Position numbers and translations under genes: made by a program. 64,000 bases of DNA from DMER64 sp041652255 (GTDB lineage: Bacteria > Bacteroidota > Bacteroidia > Bacteroidales > UBA932): the NCBI GenBank assembly GCA_041652255.1, contig JBAZHT010000001.1:76085-140084 (forward strand). Direction: 5' to 3'. Under the pieces are notes generated by a model, which saw only the letters and a list, made by a program, of their open reading frames with translations, was not told where the DNA came from and did not search any database. Each line of letters starts with the position of its first letter. Position 1 is the stretch's first letter. This document shows positions 53,029-61,339 of the stretch, in pieces.

Positions 53029-54053
53029 TGACGCTGAAGATCATCCGTACAACGGTTGCATTAATGGTTCTGTTTCTGACGGGATCCTGTATGAAATACG
53101 GGCCGTCAGAAACAGAAACCTTTGAACCCGGGCCTTCAACGGATGGATTCTTCATCATTAACGAAGGCAATTTTATGTACGGCAATGCATCCCTTACCTA
53201 TTATGATCCGCGATCCGGGACCCTGGAAAATGAAGTTTTCATAAGGGCAAACGGGATTAATCTGGGAGATGTAGCCCAATCTATGACAATCCACAATGAA
53301 AAAGGGTATATTGTGGTCAATAATTCCGGGGTGGTTTTTGTAATTGACACGCACACATTCCGGCTGACGGGAAATATTACCGGTTTTATTTCACCACGTT
53401 ACATCCATTTTGTCAGCGACAAAAAGGCATATGTGACTGATCTTTACCAAGAAAAAATTACTATTATTGATCCCGAATCATACAGCATAACAGGTTATAT
53501 CAATACCCCGGGCCATAAATCTACTGAAGAAATGGTACAATGGGAAAATGAACTGTTTGTTAGTTGTTGGTCTTATGATAATAAACTACTGATTATTGAC
53601 ACCCAAACAGATGCAATTACCGATTCTATTCAGGTGGGACATCAGCCCACACAATTGCTTCTTGATAAAAACAACAAGATATGGTGTGCTGCCACCGGAG
53701 ATGTCTATCGTATAGACGCCGCCACAAAAACCGTGGAAAAAATCTTCACTGTTTCCAATAATGCATCATATTCCTACCTTGCACTCAACGCCACCAGGGA
53801 CACCCTGTATATTTTGAATCGCGATGTCTGGCGTATGGGAGTAAATGAAAACGCGTTCCCTTTACTACCTTTTATCAGAAACCAGAATAAACATTTTTAC
53901 GGGTTGGCCGCAAATCCCTCCACGTCCCATATATATGTTGCCGATGCACTGGATTACGTGCAGCCTGGGAGGGTATACCTTTATAACGCTAAAGGACAGC
54001 CGCTGGATACGCTAACCGCAGGGATCAATCCCGGAGCTTTTTGTTTTAAATAA
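53028..54053 (+). CDS. btuG: BtuG-type surface cobalamin-binding lipoprotein
   Basis: 341-residue lipoprotein with lipobox LFLTGSC (Cys21) and a YncE/DUF5074 seven-bladed beta-propeller. Strongly BtuG-like features are FFIINEGNFMYGNASLTYYD, VNNSGVVFVID, TPGHKSTEEMV, CWSYDNKLLIIDTQTD, DKNNKIWC and the closing VGxNPGAFCFK-like AGINPGAFCFK. BtuG binds B12 on the cell surface with extremely high affinity and hands it to BtuB in Bacteroides thetaiotaomicron (established knowledge). Here it sits between DUF4465 and Ig-repeat lipoproteins with 1-bp and 2-bp junctions, in one operon with btuB. Confidence 0.92.
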   Translation: MTLKIIRTTVALMVLFLTGSCMKYGPSETETFEPGPSTDGFFIINEGNFMYGNASLTYYDPRSGTLENEVFIRANGINLGDVAQSMTIHNEKGYIVVNNSGVVFVIDTHTFRLTGNITGFISPRYIHFVSDKKAYVTDLYQEKITIIDPESYSITGYINTPGHKSTEEMVQWENELFVSCWSYDNKLLIIDTQTDAITDSIQVGHQPTQLLLDKNNKIWCAATGDVYRIDAATKTVEKIFTVSNNASYSYLALNATRDTLYILNRDVWRMGVNENAFPLLPFIRNQNKHFYGLAANPSTSHIYVADALDYVQPGRVYLYNAKGQPLDTLTAGINPGAFCFK

Positions 54054-54055
54054 CT

Positions 54056-56032
54056 ATGAGACAGGACGTTTACTTTCCATTGATATTACTGCTTTTCCTT
54101 TTTTCCGGATGTAATCAGGGACAGGAATTCTATAGCCGGCCGGCTCCCGAGATTATTTTTGATAATGAAGAAGGTGTCTATCACATGAAGGCAGGAAACA
54201 CCCTGACACTGGCCCCTCAGGTTTTGTACGCACAGGATGCTGTTTTTGAATGGATTGTTAACGACCGGAGAACAGGGACGGAGCAGGTTTATTTGTTCAC
54301 GACTGATAGCCCTGGAACGTATTACCTTACTTTTAAAGTGATCCGTGAGGATATTACCGTTAGCAAAAACATCCGTATAGACGTAGAAAGAAAGGCCGTT
54401 CCGGCCATATATCTGGCTATACCTGAAGGCGGCTTTTCCATTGTAACAGACAGCATACTAACTTTGCATCCCATTGTCGAAAACGGCCATAATGCGACCT
54501 TTATCTGGAAAGTCAACGAGGAGGAAGCCTGCCGCGACAGTATTTACTTGTTTAGCTCTTCGCAAACAGGTGTTTTCCAACTTGATTTTTGTGTAGAAAA
54601 CACAGATGGAAGCGATGTTGTAAGCTTCCCGGTTACAGTGAATACACCTGAAGGCGGCCATAACGAAACCCAAAAACCTATAATATTCCTGGACGTTCCT
54701 GAAGGCGGCTTTTCCATTGTAACAGACAGCATGCTAACTTTGCATCCCATCGTCGAAAACGGTCATAATGCGACCTTTATCTGGAAAGTCAACGAGGAGG
54801 AAGTCAGCCACGACAGTATATACGTGTTTAGCTCTTCGCAAACGGGTGTGTTCCAACTTAATTTTAATGCAGAAAACACCGCAGGATGCGACCAGATCAG
54901 TTTCCCGATCAGAGTAAGTGAACCGGATTCTGGCCATAATCAGAATTACAAACCGGAAATATTTCTGGACGTTCCTGAAGGCGGTTTTTCCATTGTTGCA
55001 GACAGCATCCTGACATTATGTCCCATTGTTGAATACAGTCATAATGCCATCTATATATGGAAAGTAAATGAAGTAGAAGTCAGCCGGGACAGCATATTCC
55101 TTTTTCGTTCTAGCGAATCGGGTGTCTTCCAACTTCTTTTTAGTGCTGAAAATACAGCAGGACTTGATCAGATCAGCTTTCCGGTTACTGTTAATGTAAA
55201 TCCGGATATACCTTCGAATAAGTACTTCCGCCCCCTGCAGGATAACAGCCGCGCAGACTGGAACATGATCTATGAGTACATGCCTGCCCCCGGCCAGTTT
55301 ATTAATGAAACAAGCGTAGGAGGTTTTACAGGAGAGGATACCCGGGAAGAGGCCATCGCTTATGCCCAAAACAGGCTTCTCAGCAACCTGTTTGTTTCCC
55401 TTGGGGCATTCGGAGGATATATTGTAGCAGGATTTGACCACAGCATAGTAAACGATGGTGGATACAACCTGCAGATAGAAGGCAACGCCCACGAAAATTC
55501 TTCCGAGCCCGGGATCGTTTGGGTTATGCAGGACAGCAACGGAAACGGGTTGCCGGATGACGGATGGTTTGAGCTCAAAGGCAGTGAAAACAATCATGGA
55601 ACGGTAACCAGGAATTACGAGATCACCTATTTTAAACCACGCCAACCAGGCTCATCTGTACATTGGATAGACAATAACGGCCTGACAGGAACCATAGATT
55701 ACCTTGCGGCTTTTCATGACCAGGAAACCTATTATCCACTTTGGATAGATGCTGAATATTACACACTTGCCGGGACTTGTCTGGAATCCCGCAATTATTT
55801 GTCTGAAACGGGATCCTGGATAAGCCCTCCTTACGATTGGGGATATGCCGACAACGACCAACAGGGTCTTTTCAGAATATCCGATGCCATTACCCCTGAA
55901 GGAGATCCCGTTGACCTGGAGTTCATTGATTTTGTTAAAATCCAGACCGGGGTGAACGGAAAATCGGGATGGTTGGGTGAGCTCTCTACGGAAATTACCG
56001 GAATCAGGGATTACAACCTTGTAAAACGATGA
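54056..56032 (+). CDS. Ig-like repeat surface lipoprotein of the cobalamin locus
   Basis: 658-residue lipoprotein (lipobox LFSGC, Cys19). After a divergent Ig/PKD-like unit (about 29-115), three units of 92 residues start at residues 123, 215 and 307, each beginning PEGGFSIV and containing the segment FIWKVNE or IYIWKVNE. The C-terminal half (about 390-658) is a surface domain with DHSIVNDGGYNLQIEGN and WVMQDSNGNGLPDDGW-type calcium-site-like segments. Similar proteins occur in Bacteroidota cobalamin loci, but their role is unknown; scaffolding or corrinoid capture is a guess. Its TGA overlaps the btuB ATG (4 bp). Confidence 0.82.
   Translation: MRQDVYFPLILLLFLFSGCNQGQEFYSRPAPEIIFDNEEGVYHMKAGNTLTLAPQVLYAQDAVFEWIVNDRRTGTEQVYLFTTDSPGTYYLTFKVIREDITVSKNIRIDVERKAVPAIYLAIPEGGFSIVTDSILTLHPIVENGHNATFIWKVNEEEACRDSIYLFSSSQTGVFQLDFCVENTDGSDVVSFPVTVNTPEGGHNETQKPIIFLDVPEGGFSIVTDSMLTLHPIVENGHNATFIWKVNEEEVSHDSIYVFSSSQTGVFQLNFNAENTAGCDQISFPIRVSEPDSGHNQNYKPEIFLDVPEGGFSIVADSILTLCPIVEYSHNAIYIWKVNEVEVSRDSIFLFRSSESGVFQLLFSAENTAGLDQISFPVTVNVNPDIPSNKYFRPLQDNSRADWNMIYEYMPAPGQFINETSVGGFTGEDTREEAIAYAQNRLLSNLFVSLGAFGGYIVAGFDHSIVNDGGYNLQIEGNAHENSSEPGIVWVMQDSNGNGLPDDGWFELKGSENNHGTVTRNYEITYFKPRQPGSSVHWIDNNGLTGTIDYLAAFHDQETYYPLWIDAEYYTLAGTCLESRNYLSETGSWISPPYDWGYADNDQQGLFRISDAITPEGDPVDLEFIDFVKIQTGVNGKSGWLGELSTEITGIRDYNLVKR
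54422..55198 (+). repeat. Three tandem 276-bp (92-codon) Ig-like repeat units inside the lipoprotein gene
   Basis: Units begin at 54422, 54698 and 54974, an exact 276-bp period. The first 115 or so bases of units 1 and 2 differ at only three positions by eye; unit 3 is more diverged. This indicates recent duplication or gene conversion between units 1 and 2, with an older unit 3. Confidence 0.85.
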
Positions 56033-58062
56033 AGTACACTACCTTACTGTATTGGGCGCTTTTCTGCTCTTTTCAACTTAACGCGCAGGACACGGTACAG
56101 GTTAGGCAATTGGATTCCATCCGCATAGTTGCCCAAAGAAGACTACGGGATATGGGTATCCAGAAAACCTCGCTGGATTCTGCCGGACTGCGAAATGATA
56201 TTTCGGGCTCCCTGGCTCAGGTTCTTTCACTAAACAGCACTGTCTTCATTAAAAGCTACGGCAGAGCAACCCTTTCCACCGCTTCTTTTCGCGGGACATC
56301 TCCTTCTCATACCCAGGTAACCTGGAACGGGATGAAACTCAATTCACCCATGCTGGGTATGGTGGACTTTTCAACCATCCCTTCCTTTTTTATTGACAAA
56401 GCCGAGTTATACTACGGGCCCGGTTCGGTAAGCATTGCTTCCGGCGGACTTGGAGGGGCAATCGCATTGTCTACCCAAACAGTTTCCGAAAAAGGCCCTT
56501 ATGTTAATTTTATACAGGGAGTGGGGAGTTTCCGCACCTTCGATGATTTCCTGCAGGTTTCTTACGGGGGAGAAAATTGGAAAACCTCCTCCAGGGTATA
56601 TTTTGCTTCTTCTGTAAACGATTACCCGTACACCAATTACCGAAAAAAGACCTTTTTTTACGATCAGAAGGGAAATATAACGGGCTTTGAATACCCTGTG
56701 GAACGAAACCAAAACGGTTCTTTTCGTGATTTTCACTTTTTACAGGACATTGACTTAAGCGGATCCCGGACGGGAAACTGGAACCTGTCTGCCTGGTATA
56801 GCCGGACCGATCGCGGCATACCCTTGTTAAATGTAGATTACAAAGAGAATTCCAGCGTACGGAACAACCAGACCGAAAACACCTTCAGGGGGATCATCCG
56901 GTGGCATAAACTGCTGCAACGATCAAAATGGGAAGCCAAAGCCGGATATACCTACACCGATCTTCTCTATGAATACAAACGCGACCTGGGAGAAGACCAA
57001 TGGGCCAATATGGTCCATGCCCAAAGTTACGTAAACACCTTCTTTTCCCAGGTAGAAACCGAATGGTACATCAATAAATGGATGTTTTCAGGAAATTTGA
57101 CCGTGAACCAGCACCTGGTCACCAGTATGGACAATGCCGTGGTATCCGTTGAAGGAAAACAAAATATTATGGGATACGAACAGGCACGCCTGGAAGCCTC
57201 CGGATTCCTGTCCGTCAAATACCGGCCCGCTGAACGACTGGGGTTTTCCGTTGACCTGAGGGAAGATTTGTACGGCAGGGAATTTACCCCCCTGATCCCC
57301 TCTTTTTTTGCCGAGTATCTGGTCTCGCGCCGGGGTGAAGTCGTTCTGAAAGCTTCTGCTGCCAGGAATTTTCGTTATCCCACACTCAATGACCTGTATT
57401 TCATGCCCGGCGGTAATCCCGATCTTAAACCCGAACAAGGGGTTACTTTTGACGGAGGGATCGCGACTACTCACAAAGGCTCGCGTTATTCCTGGAAAGG
57501 AAGTATTACCGGGTTTTATTCCCTGATAGACAACTGGATCGTCTGGCTTCCAACCTTCAAAGGATTCTGGTCCCCGCTCAATGTCAAACAGGTAAAAAGC
57601 TATGGAACCGAATTTAACGGGTCTTTGGCCATAATAGTCAATAAAAACTGGAAAGCGTCAGCCGACGGGCACTTTGCCTGGACAAGATCGATAAATCTGG
57701 GAGATCCTGTCAACTGGGCCGATCAGGCCATCGGAAAACAATTGGTGTACATTCCTGAATTTTCCTCTGCCGTCACGGGACGTATATCATGGAAAGCATG
57801 GACCTTCACTTACCAATGGACTTATTACAGCGAGCGGTTTACCACATCCAGCAACCAGACCAACAGCCGGATAGGCGTGCTTTCGCCGTATTTCATGAAC
57901 GACATCTCTCTGGAAACCGTCATTCGCTTACCGCGATTGGTCATCAACCTGAAAGGGATCGTGCGAAATCTCTTTAATGAAGAATACGAATCGGTCCTGG
58001 CAAGGCCCATGCCCGGGATCAATTATACTCTTTCCTTAGGAATAATTCCCCTGTTTCACTGA
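56029..58062 (+). CDS. btuB: BtuB-type TonB-dependent outer-membrane receptor
   Basis: 677-residue receptor. A signal peptide (MKYTTLLYWALFCSFQLNA, then QD) is followed by a TonB-box-like DSIRIVAQ. The plug domain (LNSTVFIKSYGRATLSTASF, then RGTSPSHTQVTWNG near 97) leads into a 22-strand barrel ending in GINYTLSLGIIPLFH. Genomic context (riboswitch, BtuG) supports cobalamin import rather than siderophore uptake. No btuFCD genes are in the window, so the inner-membrane ABC transporter must be elsewhere or absent. Its end overlaps the convergent phosphoesterase by 7 bp. Confidence 0.9.
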   Translation: MKYTTLLYWALFCSFQLNAQDTVQVRQLDSIRIVAQRRLRDMGIQKTSLDSAGLRNDISGSLAQVLSLNSTVFIKSYGRATLSTASFRGTSPSHTQVTWNGMKLNSPMLGMVDFSTIPSFFIDKAELYYGPGSVSIASGGLGGAIALSTQTVSEKGPYVNFIQGVGSFRTFDDFLQVSYGGENWKTSSRVYFASSVNDYPYTNYRKKTFFYDQKGNITGFEYPVERNQNGSFRDFHFLQDIDLSGSRTGNWNLSAWYSRTDRGIPLLNVDYKENSSVRNNQTENTFRGIIRWHKLLQRSKWEAKAGYTYTDLLYEYKRDLGEDQWANMVHAQSYVNTFFSQVETEWYINKWMFSGNLTVNQHLVTSMDNAVVSVEGKQNIMGYEQARLEASGFLSVKYRPAERLGFSVDLREDLYGREFTPLIPSFFAEYLVSRRGEVVLKASAARNFRYPTLNDLYFMPGGNPDLKPEQGVTFDGGIATTHKGSRYSWKGSITGFYSLIDNWIVWLPTFKGFWSPLNVKQVKSYGTEFNGSLAIIVNKNWKASADGHFAWTRSINLGDPVNWADQAIGKQLVYIPEFSSAVTGRISWKAWTFTYQWTYYSERFTTSSNQTNSRIGVLSPYFMNDISLETVIRLPRLVINLKGIVRNLFNEEYESVLARPMPGINYTLSLGIIPLFH

Positions 58063-59168
58063 ATAACAACGTATTCGCTGCGGGCAACACCTATCCTGTA
58101 AGGAGGACCCCAGATGGCCAGTCCGGAGGTAACGTAAAAACGGGTTTTTCCCTTTTTATATTCACCGTAAAACAAGTCGTTCGCTTTTCTTACGATCCAC
58201 GACACCGGCCAGATCTGCCCGGCGTGTGTATGTCCGGATAATTGAAGGTCTACCCCAAACGCAACGGCCTCGGCAATATTCACCGGCTGATGGTCCATCA
58301 CTATCAGGGGCAACTGGCGGGGTTCCCCGGCATAAGGTGAATTTTCCCAAATTTCACGGAGCGTTTTCCGTTCAGGGGCAGACTGGTCTTCCCTGCCCAG
58401 CAAAAACGCCACCCCCGGGATCATTACCACAGAATCCCTGAGTACGGTAATGCCCTGGTTTTCCATCCATGTAAATGTATCTTCCTCTCCTGCATAAAAC
58501 TCATGATTTCCGGGAACCGCATACACTCCCAATGAAGTTTCAATTTTCTTTAAGATATCCCCCATGCCCTGTTCCTGTAAATGACTTATGGAACGGTCCA
58601 CCAGGTCTCCTGCAATAAGCACTACATCCGGATGTTCCCGGTTGATTGCTTCAACAAATTTTTCCAGTCTTTTGGCATCTACCAGCAATCCCAGGTGAAG
58701 GTCGCTTATGGCCAGCATTTTTACGGGCTTTGGAAACCCAAAATCAACATCTCTTCGTACAAAATTCCGGTACCTGATATTTCCTGTAACCAGAACGGCT
58801 GCAATAAGCATAAGGCCAGCAAACCACAGCACAGACCGGATGGGCAAGGGAAATCCACATTTAATGCGGAACAGATGCAGCACCCCGGAGGCAATATCCA
58901 CAACCAGGATCAGCATAAAAGCATAGAGCACGAATACAAGCCACCCGTAGGCAAATTTCATCCAGACCGCCTGTATCCCGGGCCACGGCAAGGGAATCAT
59001 GTTCATCAGCGGAAAAGAAAGCATGAAAAAAGACCCGGCAATAATGCATATCCATTTCAATGCTTCACCCCGGAACGGTGACCATACATACCCCCGGTAA
59101 AGTACGTAAGCGGTACCTGCCGCGTAAATGATCATCAGCAAGGTAAAAAAGAGACCAAAATGCTTCAT
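58056..59168 (-). CDS. Membrane-anchored metallophosphoesterase (YkuE/YaeI-like)
   Basis: 370-residue calcineurin-like phosphoesterase with four N-terminal hydrophobic helices (about 1-140). The catalytic domain carries ISDLHLG near residue 155, GDLVDR near 185, GNHEFY near 219, and SGHTHAGQIWP near 312, all metal-ligand motifs intact. Relatives act at the membrane on lipid intermediates such as UDP-2,3-diacylglucosamine, but the substrate is not evident. Its start overlaps the stop of the acetyltransferase gene by 4 bp, so the two are translated together. Confidence 0.88.
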   Translation of the reverse strand: MKHFGLFFTLLMIIYAAGTAYVLYRGYVWSPFRGEALKWICIIAGSFFMLSFPLMNMIPLPWPGIQAVWMKFAYGWLVFVLYAFMLILVVDIASGVLHLFRIKCGFPLPIRSVLWFAGLMLIAAVLVTGNIRYRNFVRRDVDFGFPKPVKMLAISDLHLGLLVDAKRLEKFVEAINREHPDVVLIAGDLVDRSISHLQEQGMGDILKKIETSLGVYAVPGNHEFYAGEEDTFTWMENQGITVLRDSVVMIPGVAFLLGREDQSAPERKTLREIWENSPYAGEPRQLPLIVMDHQPVNIAEAVAFGVDLQLSGHTHAGQIWPVSWIVRKANDLFYGEYKKGKTRFYVTSGLAIWGPPYRIGVARSEYVVIQ

Positions 59169-59638
59169 GTTTGCGGCTTGAAAGTATCAGGATCCTTGAG
59201 CCACTCAAAAGTAACGTAATGCTGATCGGTCATGCCCAGCTTACGGTATGTTTCCAATGCGTTAACATTTGTTTTGGCCGCATACAGACGAATTCCCATC
59301 ACATTTTCTGACTGTTGCACCAATTCCTGCAAATGCCCATACAAAGCCTTATAAACTCCCTGCCGGCGAAATTCCGGAACGGTATAAACGCTCTGAATCC
59401 ACCAGATCCAGGCATTCCGCCAGTCACTCCATTCTTTGGTGACTAATAAAGACCCGGCAATCTTCCCGGCAATCTCGGCAATATATGCCGTCCCGCGGTG
59501 TTCATCTGCCAGGTAGGCATCTGTCCCTTTTTTGACCATTGAATATTCCAATACGATATTTTCGGATTCCAGAGCCATCTGCATCTGGTTTTGGGCCAGA
59601 ACGGCGGCATCCACTTTTGTCGCTTTTCTTATTATCAT
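59165..59638 (-). CDS. GNAT-family N-acetyltransferase
   Basis: 157 residues of the acetyl-CoA-dependent GNAT fold. Motif A is the stretch QSVYTVPEFRRQGVYKALY (about 85-104, with the RRxG acetyl-CoA loop), and motif B follows at GIRLYAAKTNVNALETYRKLGM. The substrate is unknown. The ATG at 59638 coincides with the predicted transcription start (-7 box at 59643-59650), so the mRNA may be leaderless. Overlaps the following phosphoesterase gene by 4 bp. Confidence 0.88.
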   Translation of the reverse strand: MIIRKATKVDAAVLAQNQMQMALESENIVLEYSMVKKGTDAYLADEHRGTAYIAEIAGKIAGSLLVTKEWSDWRNAWIWWIQSVYTVPEFRRQGVYKALYGHLQELVQQSENVMGIRLYAAKTNVNALETYRKLGMTDQHYVTFEWLKDPDTFKPQT

Positions 59639-59642
59639 AAGG

Positions 59643-59650
59643 CAAATATA
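59643..59650 (-). promoter_or_regulatory. -7 element for the GNAT gene (leaderless arrangement)
   Basis: Minus-strand TATATTTG with predicted start at about 59636-59637, essentially the ATG at 59638. It is 2 bp from the opposing -7 box at 59653. Confidence 0.65.
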
Positions 59651-59652
59651 CG

Positions 59653-59660
59653 TATTTTTG
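59653..59660 (+). promoter_or_regulatory. -7 element for the prolyl-tRNA editing gene (leaderless arrangement)
   Basis: TATTTTTG ends 4 bp before the ATG at 59665, so the transcript start should fall at the ATG itself. Confidence 0.65.
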
Positions 59661-59664
59661 CACT

Positions 59665-60171
59665 ATGGAAGACCGCAAGGACAAAGTACTCAAACAACTC
59701 CGGGCCTGGAATATTTCATACCGTTTGTACCAACACCCGCCCCTGCCTACAGCGGAAGACGCGATAGCCTACTGGAAAGACATTGAAGCCCAGCACTGCA
59801 AAAATCTTTTCTTCAGGAATCACAAAGGAAATCAACATTACCTGGTGGTTTTTGACTGGAAAAGGCAATTACCCATCCACCGGATAGAAAAAATACTCCG
59901 GCAGGGAAAACTGACATTCGCTTCCCCAAAGCGCATGAGGCGTTATTTGGGAGTGGAACCTGGATCGGTTTCCCCATTCGGTCTGATCAACGACCCGGAA
60001 AATCACGTGGTATTATTCCTGGATGAGAAATTAAAAAAAGCGGAAGAAATCAGTTTTCATCCCAACGACAACCGCTTTACGGCCGTCATTTCAAAAAAAG
60101 ATTTCTTCCGCTTCCTGCAACTGGTTGGCAATACCTGTGTTTTTTTGGATATTGACCAACCTGATCTGTGA
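59665..60171 (+). CDS. prdX: Prolyl-tRNA editing protein (ProX/PrdX type, YbaK-like fold)
   Basis: Trans-editing deacylase that hydrolyses mischarged Ala-tRNA-Pro, 168 residues. The YbaK-like fold shows YQHPPLPTAEDA near 24-35, CKNLFFRNHKGNQHYLVV with the conserved lysine/arginine positions, and GSVSPFGLINDPENHVVLFLDE near 113-134. Length and the SPFGLIND motif fit ProX/PrdX. Divergent from the GNAT gene with abutting promoters. The gap to the convergent galK stop is only 2 bp. Confidence 0.92.
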   Translation: MEDRKDKVLKQLRAWNISYRLYQHPPLPTAEDAIAYWKDIEAQHCKNLFFRNHKGNQHYLVVFDWKRQLPIHRIEKILRQGKLTFASPKRMRRYLGVEPGSVSPFGLINDPENHVVLFLDEKLKKAEEISFHPNDNRFTAVISKKDFFRFLQLVGNTCVFLDIDQPDL

Positions 60172-60173
60172 GA

Positions 60174-61328
60174 CTAGGAGATCCTGCGGGCTCCGTCGCT
60201 TATTACCACCTCATACACTTTGGGCTCATGACCGAATTTGCGTGCAAATTGTTCTTTTGCCTTAGTCAGAAATTCCCGGTACAAAGTTTCTTTTACCAGG
60301 TTGATGGTACACCCGCCAAAACCGCCTCCCATTACCCGCGAACCGGTAACACCGCATTCTTTGGCAATATCATTCAGGAAGTCGAGTTCTTCACAACTGA
60401 CCTCGTACAGGCGGCTCATCCCGTCATGTGTCTGGTACATCATCCGTCCTACCGTTTCATAGTCATCCCGTTCAAGGGCATCGCTAACGGCCAGTACCCG
60501 TTGGGTTTCACCCACCACGTATTCGGCTCTTTTGAAGTCTTCCTCTGAAAGTTTGTCCTTTACTTCATTCAGCATATCCATGGTGACATCGCGAAGGAAT
60601 TCCACCCCGGGATGCCCGTTCTCACGTACCATGCAGGCCGCGTTTTCACAGGATTCACGGCGTTTGTTGTAAGCAGATGAAGCCAGTTCGTGTTTCACGG
60701 CAGTATCCAGCAAAACCAATTTATACCCCTGCGGATGGAAAGGAAAATACTTATATTCCATCGATCGGGTGTCCAGCCGGATCAGGCTGCCTTCTTTTCC
60801 GAAAAGGGATGCAAATTGATCCATAATCCCGCACTTTACGCCCACATAATTGTGTTCGGTGGCCTGCCCAATTCGTGCCAGTTCAAATTTGTCTATGCCC
60901 AGGGAAAACATGTCGTTCAGGGCAAAGGCATACGTGCTTTCCAGTGCCGCAGATGATGACATGCCGGCTCCCAGGGGAACGTCCCCGGCAAATGCGGTAT
61001 CAAATCCCCCGGGCTGCGCACCTCGCTTGATCATCTCACGACATACCCCAAAAATATACCGCGCCCAGGATGCTTTGGGCAGGTCATTTTCTTCCATGGA
61101 AAACCCGGCATAATCCTGCAAATCCACCGACCATGCACGGACTTTCCCGGTCCCGTTCCTGCGGATCACGGCCACCATGCCTTTGTCAATGGCTCCGGGA
61201 AAGACAAACCCACCGTTGTAATCGGTATGTTCTCCTATAAGGTTGATCCTGCCGGGTGAGGCATAAACAGCACCGGCAGGATCCCCGAATTTTTCTTTAA
61301 ACTGTTTTTTGATAATGTCAATATCCAT
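60174..61328 (-). CDS. galK: Galactokinase
   Basis: Phosphorylates galactose at C1 (Leloir pathway), 384 residues of the GHMP family. The galactokinase signature GRINLIGEHTDYNGG lies at 26-40, the phosphate-binding loop VPLGAGMSSSAALES follows near 120-134, and the C-terminal motif GGGFGGCTINLV near 335. The ATG at 61328 (MDIDIIKKQF) is chosen; the frame is open further upstream but only through non-ATG codons inside the preceding gene. Third gene of the MFS-ROK-galK operon, 11 bp after the ROK kinase. Confidence 0.96.
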   Translation of the reverse strand: MDIDIIKKQFKEKFGDPAGAVYASPGRINLIGEHTDYNGGFVFPGAIDKGMVAVIRRNGTGKVRAWSVDLQDYAGFSMEENDLPKASWARYIFGVCREMIKRGAQPGGFDTAFAGDVPLGAGMSSSAALESTYAFALNDMFSLGIDKFELARIGQATEHNYVGVKCGIMDQFASLFGKEGSLIRLDTRSMEYKYFPFHPQGYKLVLLDTAVKHELASSAYNKRRESCENAACMVRENGHPGVEFLRDVTMDMLNEVKDKLSEEDFKRAEYVVGETQRVLAVSDALERDDYETVGRMMYQTHDGMSRLYEVSCEELDFLNDIAKECGVTGSRVMGGGFGGCTINLVKETLYREFLTKAKEQFARKFGHEPKVYEVVISDGARRIS

Positions 61329-61339
61329 ACAAATGCTTT

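Noticed and set aside
54056..56032. Short-repeat array in the Ig lipoprotein as a possible CRISPR or intein
   Set aside because: The repeats are in-frame 276-bp protein domains with no spacers, explained as Ig-like units.
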